Source: Rhizobium jaguaris
Lineage (GTDB): Bacteria; Pseudomonadota; Alphaproteobacteria; Rhizobiales; Rhizobiaceae
Assembly: GCF_003627755.1 (NCBI RefSeq)
Contig: NZ_CP032695.1
Coordinates: 1,302,001-1,366,000, forward strand
Direction: 5' to 3'
Length of the DNA stretch: 64,000 nt
Positions within the stretch are counted from its first letter, which is position 1; every line of letters starts with the position of its first letter. The notes under the pieces are model-generated. The model did no database searches, was not told where the DNA came from, and saw nothing but the letters and a program-made list of their open reading frames with translations. Below are positions 8,168 to 16,116 of the stretch, in pieces. A program made the position numbers and the translations under genes.

Positions 8168-9007
8168 ATGTCCCCGCGTGCGCAATGGAAGGGCTATTTG
8201 CAATTCGGTCTGGTGACGTGCCCGGTGGCGCTTTATACCGCCACGTCGACATCAGAGCGTGTGTCTTTTCACACCATCAACCGCGCGACGGGCAATCGAG
8301 TCCGGCGTGAATTCATCGACAGCAGCACCGGGAAAGCCGTAGGGCGCGAGGATCAGGTCAAAGGCTATGAAGTCGGCAAGGATGACTATGTGATCTTTGA
8401 GCCTGACGAAGTCGCCGCCGTTGTCCCCGGAAGCGACAAGACCCTCCATCTCCAGGCATTCGTCGCATACGCTGATATCGACGACGTTTACTTCGACAAG
8501 CCCTATTATCTCGCGCCGAGCGATCGGGGCAGCGAAGAGGCGTTTGTGCTGATCCGGGCCGGCATGCAGAAAAAGAAGGCTGCGGCCATCGCGCGCACCG
8601 TCCTTTTCCGGCGCCTGCGCACCCTGTTGATCCGACCCTACGACAAGGGCCTGATCGCGACGACGCTGAATTACGATTATGAGGTCCGCTCCGCCGACAA
8701 GGCTTTCGAGGATGTGCCCGACATCAAGATCAAGGGTGAAATGCTCGATCTGGCAAAGCATATTATCGCCACGAAAAGCGGCACGTTCGACGCGCAGGCC
8801 TTTGATGATCGCTATGAGGCCGCACTCACCGAACTGATCAAGGCAAAGATCGAAGGCCGCAAAATTACCGTCCGCAAGGAGCGCAAGCCGGAAAAAGTCG
8901 TCGATCTCATGGAGGCGCTTCGCCAAAGCGCCGGCGTCACTGGAGAAAAGAAGCGGGCACCGAAACGCGCGGCGTCCAATGCCTCGCGGCCGCGAAAGGC
9001 TGGCTGA
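8168..9007 (+). CDS. ku: Ku protein of bacterial NHEJ (first copy)
   Basis: A homodimeric DNA-end-binding protein of 279 residues that threads onto double-strand breaks and recruits LigD. Family features are 'WKGYLQFGLVTCPVALY', 'FHTINRATGNRVRR', 'VKGYEVGKDDYVIFE' and 'YFDKPYYLAP'. The C-terminal tail is Lys/Arg-rich, the usual LigD/DNA-binding extension. ATG 8168 was chosen from homology (Met-Ser-Pro-Arg) and the GGAGA upstream; a TTG at 8120 would add sixteen atypical residues. The stop is three bases from the ligD start, so the two are co-translated. A second ku lies at 14045-14848 on the other strand. Confidence 0.93.
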   Translation: MSPRAQWKGYLQFGLVTCPVALYTATSTSERVSFHTINRATGNRVRREFIDSSTGKAVGREDQVKGYEVGKDDYVIFEPDEVAAVVPGSDKTLHLQAFVAYADIDDVYFDKPYYLAPSDRGSEEAFVLIRAGMQKKKAAAIARTVLFRRLRTLLIRPYDKGLIATTLNYDYEVRSADKAFEDVPDIKIKGEMLDLAKHIIATKSGTFDAQAFDDRYEAALTELIKAKIEGRKITVRKERKPEKVVDLMEALRQSAGVTGEKKRAPKRAASNASRPRKAG

Positions 9008-9010
9008 TCC

Positions 9011-11530
9011 ATGGTGCTCGAGACCTATCGCGAAAAGCGGGATTTTTCCAAGACATCCGAACCCAGGGGGCGCAAACGCAAGACGGCGGCGCACAACAGT
9101 TTCGTCATCCAGAAACACGCGGCCCGCCGTCTGCACTATGATTTTCGCCTGGAGCTTGACGGCGTCTTGAAGAGCTGGGCGGTTGCAAGGGGGCCGAGCC
9201 TGGTTCCGGGGGACAAGCGCCTGGCAGTCCAGGTCGAGGATCACCCGCTCGCCTACGGCGATTTCGAAGGCACTATTCCGAAAGGCGAATATGGCGGCGG
9301 CTCGGTGATCATCTGGGATCGCGGCACCTGGGAGCCGGATGGCGATCCGCACAAAGGCTTAGAAAAGGGCCACATCGAGCTCGAACTGCACGGGGAGAAG
9401 CTCCACGGCCGCTGGCATTTGGTTCGCATGGCCAGACGCGCTCGGGAAACGAAAGATAATTGGCTGCTCATCAAAGTCGACGACGAGGCGGCCCGGCCCG
9501 AGGGTGCGGATGACATTCTCGAGGAGCGGCCGGAATCGGTGAAGACCGGCCGGCTGATCGAGGAGCTCGAGGGAGAAGAGCCCGGTTGGTCTTCGAAGAC
9601 GGGCAGGATCAAGAAACCCCAGCGGTCCGCAACGAAAATTGTGGTCGATCCCTCGTCCGTGATGAAGGCCAGGAAGTCGGCCTTGCCCGATTTCGTCGAG
9701 CCGACATTGGCGATGCTGACGAACAAGCCGCCGAGTGGCAAGCAATGGCTTCATGAAATCAAGTTCGACGGCTATCGCCTGCAGGCCCGCATCGAGGACG
9801 GCCGCGTCAGATTGCTGACACGCACCGGTCTCGACTGGTCAGACAAGTTCGGGAAAGAACTTCTTACTGAATTCGCCGCTCTTCCGCTCAAGACGGCGCT
9901 TGTGGATGGCGAACTGGTGGTCGAGACCGCGTCCGGCGCGCCGGATTTCGCAGCCCTTCAGGCCGATCTTCGCGACGGCAGGAGCGATCGTTTCGTGTTC
10001 TACGCCTTCGATCTCCTCTATCTCGACGGATATGATCTGCGCGCAGCCCCTCTGATCGAGAGAAAAAAGATGCTGGAGAAAATCATACCTTCGGGGACCG
10101 GCAAGATCCGCTTCAGCATTGATTTCGATGTCGATGGCGATCTGCTGCTGGAGCATGCCCGCCGTCTGGGTCTGGAAGGCATCGTTTCGAAGCAAGCCGA
10201 TGAGCCTTATCGCTCCGGCCGCGGCAGAGGCTGGCTGAAATCGAAGGGTTCCTTCCGGCAGGAATTCGTGATCGCGGGTTATGTGCCGTCGTCGACGGCG
10301 CGCAAGGCGATCGGTTCTCTCGTGCTCGGCATTTTCGACAAGGGCAGGCTGCAATATGTCGGCCGCGTCGGCACGGGATTTACCAACAAGGTTGCGGAGG
10401 ATCTTTATTCACGACTTGAAGCCATGCGGGTCGATAAAAACCCGCTCGATCAACGTCTCAGCGCGGATGAAGCACGTGGCGTCCGTTTTGTGCGTCCGGA
10501 ACTGGTTGCGGAAATCGAGTTCCGCACATGGACAGGGGATAACCTGCTGCGGCACGCCGCATTTCGCGGTCTGCGCGAGGACAAGTCGGCGAACGAGGTT
10601 GTTCGAGAGACCTCCATCGACGCGCGTGCGGAACCCGAACTGCCAAAGCGGACCGTCATTCTCACGCATGCTGACCGTATCTACTGGCCAGACGAAGGCG
10701 TTACCAAGGAAGGTCTCGCCGATTACTACACCGATGTCTGGACATATATGGCGCCCTTCGTCGTCCAGCGGCCATTGGCACTGCTGCGTTGCCCCGATGG
10801 CATCAGCGGCCAGCACTTCTTCCAAAAGCATGCGTGGAAAGGCCTGAACGAGAGCATTGTCCTCATCCATGATCCCAAGGACGAGGACGACACTCCGCTG
10901 ATCAGCATCGACGATCTCGATGGCTTGCTCGGTCTCGTGCAGGCAGGATCGCTGGAGCTTCACCCCTGGGGCGTCACGGTCGCCGATTGGGAGCATCCCG
11001 AGACCATCATCATGGATCTTGACCCCGGACCCAACGTACCTTGGGAGCGAGTGATCGAAGCGGCGGAGGAAACGCGAGATCGCATGAGGTCGGCCGGCCT
11101 CGAAGCCTTCGTCAAGACATCAGGCGGCAAGGGCCTGCATGTCGTATCGCCATTGAAGCCAACAGCCGAATGGCCCGCCGTCAAAGCTTTCACGAAATCC
11201 ATTGCCGACCAGATGGCCGCGGACAGCCCCGAGCGCTATGTTTCCACCATCACCAAGTCGAAGCGGCAAGGCAAAATCCTGATCGACTACCTGCGCAATC
11301 AGCGCGGCTCAACGGCTGTCGCGCCCTATTCGACGCGAGCGCGTCCGGGGGCTGCGGTCTCGATGCCGCTGACCTGGGACGAACTTAGTCCGGCGATCGG
11401 GCCAGCCTATTTCACGGTCAATAATACGCCCACCCGGCTCGCGGCACTTCGGTCAGACCCCTGGGAGGATTTTCGAGCGGCGGCCGCTCCTTTGGAGAAA
11501 GCAAAATCCAAAAAGAGCGGAGTGCGCTAG
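9011..11530 (+). CDS. ligD: Multifunctional DNA ligase D (phosphoesterase-ligase-polymerase)
   Basis: The NHEJ ligase, 839 residues. Domain order is 3'-phosphoesterase (about 25-180; 'HAARRLHYDFRLELDG' at residue 36), ATP-dependent ligase (about 220-530; adenylated lysine K251 in 'KFDGYR'), then primase-polymerase (about 545-830; metal-binding Asp669 and Asp671 in 'IIMDLDPGP'). This is the order of Pseudomonas and rhizobial LigD, unlike the polymerase-first mycobacterial form. It trims, fills and seals broken ends held by Ku. ATG 9011 directly follows the ku stop. All three catalytic motifs are present, so the enzyme looks intact. Confidence 0.95.
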   Translation: MVLETYREKRDFSKTSEPRGRKRKTAAHNSFVIQKHAARRLHYDFRLELDGVLKSWAVARGPSLVPGDKRLAVQVEDHPLAYGDFEGTIPKGEYGGGSVIIWDRGTWEPDGDPHKGLEKGHIELELHGEKLHGRWHLVRMARRARETKDNWLLIKVDDEAARPEGADDILEERPESVKTGRLIEELEGEEPGWSSKTGRIKKPQRSATKIVVDPSSVMKARKSALPDFVEPTLAMLTNKPPSGKQWLHEIKFDGYRLQARIEDGRVRLLTRTGLDWSDKFGKELLTEFAALPLKTALVDGELVVETASGAPDFAALQADLRDGRSDRFVFYAFDLLYLDGYDLRAAPLIERKKMLEKIIPSGTGKIRFSIDFDVDGDLLLEHARRLGLEGIVSKQADEPYRSGRGRGWLKSKGSFRQEFVIAGYVPSSTARKAIGSLVLGIFDKGRLQYVGRVGTGFTNKVAEDLYSRLEAMRVDKNPLDQRLSADEARGVRFVRPELVAEIEFRTWTGDNLLRHAAFRGLREDKSANEVVRETSIDARAEPELPKRTVILTHADRIYWPDEGVTKEGLADYYTDVWTYMAPFVVQRPLALLRCPDGISGQHFFQKHAWKGLNESIVLIHDPKDEDDTPLISIDDLDGLLGLVQAGSLELHPWGVTVADWEHPETIIMDLDPGPNVPWERVIEAAEETRDRMRSAGLEAFVKTSGGKGLHVVSPLKPTAEWPAVKAFTKSIADQMAADSPERYVSTITKSKRQGKILIDYLRNQRGSTAVAPYSTRARPGAAVSMPLTWDELSPAIGPAYFTVNNTPTRLAALRSDPWEDFRAAAAPLEKAKSKKSGVR

Positions 11531-12435
11531 AGCCGAGCTTTGATGTAGTCTCGAAACGCCTTTGCGCGCGCGGTCATCTGCCGTCCGGGCGCGCTGATTG
11601 CGTGGAGCGTAAGGCCAGACCAACCCCAATCGGGCATGACGCGGACGAGCCTCCCAGCCGACAGCGAATTGACAACGACAATTTCGGGAAGAGGCGCGAT
11701 TCCAGCCCCTGCCTCGGCGAGTTTCAACACGCATGCGAAATCGCTTGCTCGTACATCGGCTCGCAAGGAAACCTTCTCTTCTCGCGCGCCATTGGAGAGC
11801 ACGAGGTGCGTCACGCCCGGCCGCTCCCTCGGTAGAACCAGTGCGTGTCGCTCGATATCCGCCGGAACCTCGATCGGACCGCTCCCTCGTAGATAGGATG
11901 GTGCCGCGAACATGCCGACTCTCATTTCCGCGATTGGAAATGCCTGAAACTGCATGTCGGGCATTTGCGCCAAGCTCACTCTAAGTGCGAGATCAATGCG
12001 ATGCGCGACAGGATCCAGTGTCGCGTCCGTTGCGATAACCTCAATGGCGATCTGCGGATAGTCTTGCCGAAACGACGTGATGATCTCCGGCAATACCTCG
12101 ATCGCAATATCAATGGGTGCGGTTATTCGGATGGTCCCACGCGCGATCGACCGAGACCTCCGTACACTCGCTCCGGCGTCATCGAGCAGTGCCAAAGCAG
12201 GCATGGCCTTATCGTAGAATTCCACTCCCTCCGCAGTACACGAGACGGAGCGAGGGGAGCGTGAAAGCAGCCGCACGCCAACAGCCTTTTCAAGCCGCGA
12301 AATCCGTCGACTGATGCTGCCTTTCGTCTCGTTCAGCTGCCGAGCCGCCGCCGACAGCGTTGCAAAGTCGACAACGGCGCAAAAGGCGCGCACATCATCG
12401 ATCGAGCCAGAGAAGGTTTCCATATCAGCAACCAT
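11527..12435 (-). CDS. LysR-family transcriptional regulator
   Basis: A DNA-binding regulator of 302 residues. The N-terminal winged helix-turn-helix reads 'DFATLSAAARQLNETKGS' followed by 'ISRRISRLEKAVGVRLL', then the linker helix and a periplasmic-binding-protein-like effector domain. 'NETKGSISRRI' resembles the group of LysR proteins with short C-terminal domains. The start is ATG 12435 or ATG 12423; neither has a strong binding site. It is divergent from the DoxX gene (12515), 79 bp apart, and its stop overlaps the ligD stop region by 4 bp convergently. It most likely controls the DoxX-DsrE-TlpA genes. Confidence 0.88.
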   Translation of the reverse strand: MVADMETFSGSIDDVRAFCAVVDFATLSAAARQLNETKGSISRRISRLEKAVGVRLLSRSPRSVSCTAEGVEFYDKAMPALALLDDAGASVRRSRSIARGTIRITAPIDIAIEVLPEIITSFRQDYPQIAIEVIATDATLDPVAHRIDLALRVSLAQMPDMQFQAFPIAEMRVGMFAAPSYLRGSGPIEVPADIERHALVLPRERPGVTHLVLSNGAREEKVSLRADVRASDFACVLKLAEAGAGIAPLPEIVVVNSLSAGRLVRVMPDWGWSGLTLHAISAPGRQMTARAKAFRDYIKARL

Positions 12436-12514
12436 GTGTTCCGAGATGCGGATCTGACGCAAATTCGTAAACCATGATTTTCTGTTTGCAATATCTCCCC
12501 GGAAGGAATTCGTG

Positions 12515-12898
12515 ATGTCTGAATATGCTTTGCCAAGAAAATCGTCGTTGAAGACTGCCGCTCTGATCGGCCTGCGCGTCATTCTCGCGGCCCTCTTTGC
12601 TGCCGCAGCGCTCGCAAAAATCGCTGGGGTGCCGCAAATGGTTCAGGAGTTCGACACAATCGGTCTCGGCCAATGGTTTCGCTATTTCACCGCCGTCGTT
12701 GAGCTGACCGGTGCGGGCCTTACCATCTGGCCACGCCGGTCGGCCTTTGGCGCTATTGTGCTCGCGGGCGTTTGCGTTGGAGCATTCTTCACCCAACTCC
12801 TGGCGCTGCATGGCGATGTCATACACACGATCATTTTGGGCGCTGCCGCAGGCGTCCTCGCCTTTGTACAGAGCAGCCAGCTCTTTCAGGCGCGCTGA
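12515..12898 (+). CDS. DoxX-family membrane protein
   Basis: A four-helix inner-membrane protein of 127 residues. Features are 'LIGLRVILAALFAAAALAKIAGVP', read as two parts of the first helix and loop, then 'FDTIGLGQWFRYFTAVVELTGAG', with charged loops and a final helix 'IILGAAAGVLAFV'. DoxX proteins are related to the small subunit of thiosulfate:quinone oxidoreductase, and in bacteria some act with thiol/redox partners. ATG 12515 has GGAAGGA seven bases upstream. It is the first gene of a three-gene unit with a DsrE-like and a TlpA-like protein, which supports a redox or sulfur role (inference). Confidence 0.82.
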   Translation: MSEYALPRKSSLKTAALIGLRVILAALFAAAALAKIAGVPQMVQEFDTIGLGQWFRYFTAVVELTGAGLTIWPRRSAFGAIVLAGVCVGAFFTQLLALHGDVIHTIILGAAAGVLAFVQSSQLFQAR

Positions 12899-12918
12899 CG
12901 GTCGGGTTCGAGTAACAC

Positions 12919-13416
12919 ATGAACAAGCGCAGCCCGATCAAATCCTCGCCGTCCACACTGGCGCCGGCGCTATTCGTTTTGGCAATCATCGCGATGCTGG
13001 GCTGGGCCTCGGCGATCGCGCCCGCCTTTGCAACGCAATCAAAGCCCTTGGAACATAAGGTCGTGTTTCAGGTGGACAGCAATGACGTTACGGTCATGAA
13101 ACACGCCATCAGCGGGTCCATTAACGCGGCCCAATATTATAAATCCAAGCACGAAGGCATTTCGATCGAGATCGTTGCCAACGCTACCGGGATCGAGATG
13201 TTTCGAGACGACACATCGCCATTGAAGGATGCAATAGCGGCCCTGCGCACGATGGTCCCAGGCATCGCGCTCAGCATGTGCGGTTCTTCCAAGGCGATTG
13301 CCGAGCAGAAAGAAGGCCACCCGCTGCCGCTAATCGAAGGGGTCACGGTCGTGCCCTATGGCGTCGGGCGGGTGATTGATCTTCAGGAACATGGTTGGGT
13401 CTATATTCATGCCTAG
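12919..13416 (+). CDS. Exported DsrE/DsrF-like protein
   Basis: A protein of 165 residues: an N-terminal hydrophobic helix (about residues 10-32, ending 'AIAPAFA', a signal peptide or anchor), then a DsrE/F-like domain with 'KVVFQVDSND', a nucleotide-fold-like 'ISIEIVANATGIEMF' and 'IALSMCGSSKAIAEQK'. The single conserved cysteine in 'SMCGSS' sits where DsrE-type sulfurtransferases carry a persulfide cysteine. Export is unusual for DsrE itself but common in this hypothetical subgroup. The gene is 20 bp downstream of DoxX and overlaps the next gene by 8 bp, so the three are almost certainly an operon. Function is inferred from fold and context. Confidence 0.72.
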   Translation: MNKRSPIKSSPSTLAPALFVLAIIAMLGWASAIAPAFATQSKPLEHKVVFQVDSNDVTVMKHAISGSINAAQYYKSKHEGISIEIVANATGIEMFRDDTSPLKDAIAALRTMVPGIALSMCGSSKAIAEQKEGHPLPLIEGVTVVPYGVGRVIDLQEHGWVYIHA

Positions 13417-14017
13417 CCATCAGTCGCGTGCAACATACAGCCGGCGAACATTGCTGCGCGGAATGGCCCGCGGCGCCGCGCTTTCCTTCCTGTCGCGGTC
13501 GGATCTTGCGAAGGCGACGGATGACCCTCCTGTCTTTGAAAACGTGCGGCATCAATTCACGCTGCTGGAGCCCGCAAGAATCCTGCAGCCGACAAAACTC
13601 GTGGATCTTCGTGGAAACGAGGTCGATTTTCACCCCGAGCCGGGGCGGGTAACGCTCATCAATCTCTGGGCCACCTGGTGCGTCGCCTGCCGCACCGACC
13701 TGTCGGCACTGGATAATTTTTCGCGGCAAATGGGCGGCCAAGCGACCGTCGTTGCCGTTTGTGTCGATCTGTCTGACGGTGCCCAGGTCACGGAATTTGT
13801 TCAAGACTTGGGGATCAGGCATCTTCGCGTCCTGATCGACCCGAGCGCGTCGCTTACGCAATCGCGATCATCCGCTGACGCGCTGCTGCCTCTATACGGT
13901 ATGCCGATCACCTATCTTATAACCCCGAAAGGTCGGATCGCGGGCTTTATTGAAGGGCCTTCCGACTGGCTTTCTCCTGAAGGTCATGCTCTGATAAATT
14001 ACTATGCTTCGCTTTGA
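13409..14017 (+). CDS. Tat-exported TlpA-like thioredoxin
   Basis: A periplasmic thiol-disulfide protein of 202 residues. The N-terminus has a twin-arginine signal, 'SRRTLLRG', followed by a mildly hydrophobic stretch. The thioredoxin fold carries the active site W-A-T-W-C-V-A-C near residue 88 and the cis-proline region 'YGMPITYLI'. 'FIEGPSDWLSPEG' is typical of the TlpA/ResA branch. It probably reduces or transfers disulfides, perhaps for the DsrE-like cysteine upstream. ATG 13409 overlaps the DsrE stop by 8 bp, indicating translational coupling. An in-frame TTG at 13376 would disrupt the signal peptide. Confidence 0.85.
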   Translation: MPSHQSRATYSRRTLLRGMARGAALSFLSRSDLAKATDDPPVFENVRHQFTLLEPARILQPTKLVDLRGNEVDFHPEPGRVTLINLWATWCVACRTDLSALDNFSRQMGGQATVVAVCVDLSDGAQVTEFVQDLGIRHLRVLIDPSASLTQSRSSADALLPLYGMPITYLITPKGRIAGFIEGPSDWLSPEGHALINYYASL

Positions 14018-14044
14018 TCGCAGTCTGTCGCGCCCGGAATTACG

Positions 14045-14848
14045 CTAGCGCTTGGCTTTCGAGGCAGCGGCCACGCTTTTTTTCAATGCGTCCATGATGT
14101 TGATGACATTGCTCGGTGGCGTTTCAGCCTCGGGCTTGGGTTTGGCCGCCCGTTTCCGGCCCTTCTTTTTTGCGGTTATCAGCTCCAGCAGTTTGTCCTG
14201 TACCGGATCGCTCGCCATTGACGGCGTCCAGGGTTTTGTCTGCTCGTCGATCAATTGCAGGACAAGCGACATCAAGGACGGATCGGCCTTGTTCGCGTTG
14301 ATCGTTTCGAAATAGGCCGCCTTATCGCGAACCTCGTCGCCGTAACGCAATGTCCACAATACGATTCCTTTGTCGCGGGGCTCGAGCATGACAGCCCGCT
14401 CGCGGCGATACATCACCAATCGGGAGATGCCGACCGTCCTGGTCGTTGCCATGGCGTCACGGATGACGCAGAAAGCCTCTTCGCCGACCGGATCGTCCGG
14501 GGTCAGATAGTGCGGCTGGTCGAGCCAGATCCATTCGATGGAATCGCGCGGCGCGAAGACATCGATATCGATCGTGCGGGTGCTTTCGAGCGCGACGGAC
14601 TCCAGCTCGTCGTCTTCGATCAATACATAGTCGCCCTCGCCACGCTCATAGCCTTTGACCTCGTCGTCCTCCTTCACCACCTTGCCGGTGACGGAGTCGA
14701 CATATTGGCTGACGACGCGGTTCCGGGTCTCGCGATTGAGAGTGTGGAAACGGATCTTCTCATTTTCCGATACAGCCGGCGCCATCGCGACCGGGCAGGT
14801 CACGAGCGAAAGCTTGAGATAGCCTTTCCAGAAAGAACGTTGAGCCAT
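14045..14848 (-). CDS. ku: Ku protein of bacterial NHEJ (second copy)
   Basis: A second Ku, 267 residues, clearly diverged from the copy at 8168. It shares 'FWKGYLKLSLVTCPVAM', 'FHTLNRETRNRVVSQYVD', 'VKGYERGEGDYVLIEDDEL' and 'WIWLDQPHYLTP'. The tail is Lys/Ala-rich ('KKKGRKRAAKPKPEAE') but of different sequence from the first copy, so its partner contacts may differ. The start at 14848 has GGGAGG at good spacing. It has no ligD next to it and is convergent with the TlpA-like gene. Several rhizobia carry multiple ku genes, some thought to form heterodimers. Confidence 0.93.
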   Translation of the reverse strand: MAQRSFWKGYLKLSLVTCPVAMAPAVSENEKIRFHTLNRETRNRVVSQYVDSVTGKVVKEDDEVKGYERGEGDYVLIEDDELESVALESTRTIDIDVFAPRDSIEWIWLDQPHYLTPDDPVGEEAFCVIRDAMATTRTVGISRLVMYRRERAVMLEPRDKGIVLWTLRYGDEVRDKAAYFETINANKADPSLMSLVLQLIDEQTKPWTPSMASDPVQDKLLELITAKKKGRKRAAKPKPEAETPPSNVINIMDALKKSVAAASKAKR

Positions 14849-15245
14849 GCGTCGACCTCCCAGTTTCACATCGAACGGCAGGCTTGACGCTTTGTTCCAT
14901 CTTATGATCGACCGTCTATTGCCGTGATCAGAGCAACGACCGAAAACTCATTTTTCCGCAGGTTTAGTCCCGGGAGCAAAGCCTTTCCGGTCATTTTTCG
15001 ACGTTTGTTACCGTAACGTACTTACAGTTTGCCGCGGTTGTGCCCATGCTTTGCTACAACACTTTGTGAGTCGTCACCGGGTGTTCGGCCATGCACGCAG
15101 GAGGCTGCAACGCAGCAACGGGATTGAAGCCTTTTTCGATGGCAAGCAGTCCTCCTCGGGATGGCCACTTCAGATACGTGCATGTGGGCTCGGGGCACTG
15201 CGCGAATTGCCCCAAGCCATGATCAATCCTGGAGGGGACATGACG
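14849..15245. other. Intergenic region before the barrel protein
   Basis: About 400 bases between divergent genes. It must hold the promoters of the second ku and of the barrel protein. I recognise no RNA gene, repeat or domain-bearing small frame. A GGAGGGG just before 15240 is the binding site of the next gene. Confidence 0.4.
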
Positions 15246-16037
15246 ATGAAATTCTGCCTCGGCTTTCTGCTGATGTTTTTGGGCGCCGTGACGGTCGGCG
15301 GGCCGCTGCAGGCGGCCGACCTGACGCCGCTTCTCAATCCGGAATCCAAACCCATCGCGACCCAAAGCGGATGGACGTTCACGTTCACGCCGTATTTCTG
15401 GGCAGCTGGAATGAAGGGCGATATTGCGCAATTCGGTTTGCCCGAAGTGCATGTCGACGCAGACTTCAGCGATATCTTTAACGTTCTCGATTTCGGGATC
15501 ATGGCGGCCGGCGAGGCGCGGTATGATCGCTATAGCATCTTCGGCGATATCATTTATGTGAAACTCTCCGAGGATGCCACCACGCCCAGAGGCATCTTCG
15601 CGAACAACATCGAAGTCACGTCGAAGACCTTCATGGGCCTTTTGGGTGGCGGATATGCGGTCATCGACGGGCCGGCCGGCCATCTCGACCTCGTCGGAGG
15701 TGCCAAGGTGTGGTCGGTCGACACAAACATTGCCTTCAATGGCGGCCTTCTTGGCGGCGTCAGCCGCGACGACAGCGCCACCTGGGTGGATGCAGTTGCC
15801 GGGGTGAGAGGAGACTACTTCTTCACACCCCACATCTATCTGACAGGTTGGGGCCTTGTCGGCGGCGGCGGAGCTGATATCGACTGGGATGTCGCCGCTG
15901 GCCTTGGATACAAGTTCAACAACACGATTTCGGCGGTTGCGGGCTATCGCGCGTTGGGGGTGGACTATAGCCACGACGGTTTCGTCTTCAACGTTGTCCA
16001 GCAGGGGCCAATCCTGGGGCTCACGATCCACTTCTAG
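15246..16037 (+). CDS. Outer-membrane beta-barrel-like protein
   Basis: A protein of 263 residues with a signal peptide ('MKFCLGFLLMFLGAVTVG' and a cut after 'LQAA'). The mature part is full of alternating aromatic/hydrophobic strands such as 'WTFTFTPYFWAAGM', 'YDRYSIFGDIIYVKL', 'YLTGWGLVGGGG' and 'GPILGLTIHF', ending in phenylalanine as outer-membrane proteins commonly do. It looks like an eight- to twelve-stranded barrel of unknown function. ATG 15246 is preferred because AGGGG lies eight bases upstream; ATG 15240 is only two bases from it. A palindromic repeat begins in its stop codon. Confidence 0.72.
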   Translation: MKFCLGFLLMFLGAVTVGGPLQAADLTPLLNPESKPIATQSGWTFTFTPYFWAAGMKGDIAQFGLPEVHVDADFSDIFNVLDFGIMAAGEARYDRYSIFGDIIYVKLSEDATTPRGIFANNIEVTSKTFMGLLGGGYAVIDGPAGHLDLVGGAKVWSVDTNIAFNGGLLGGVSRDDSATWVDAVAGVRGDYFFTPHIYLTGWGLVGGGGADIDWDVAAGLGYKFNNTISAVAGYRALGVDYSHDGFVFNVVQQGPILGLTIHF

Positions 16038-16086
16038 AGCATTCCGCCTGCAGGTGGAATCACCTGCGAGCGGATAAAATGCTCTA
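16035..16086. repeat. Palindromic intergenic repeat / likely terminator
   Basis: A 52-bp imperfect palindrome with outer arms TAGAGCATT and AATGCTCTA. An inner element GCAGGTG...CACCTGC lies around a short GAAT loop. It starts in the stop codon of the barrel gene and resembles the mobile palindromic units scattered between rhizobial genes, whose outer arms are also of the AGAGCAT type. It could end transcription from both sides. Confidence 0.6.
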
Positions 16087-16116
16087 GGGGAATGGTAATT
16101 TAGCCCAGCAAGCCGT

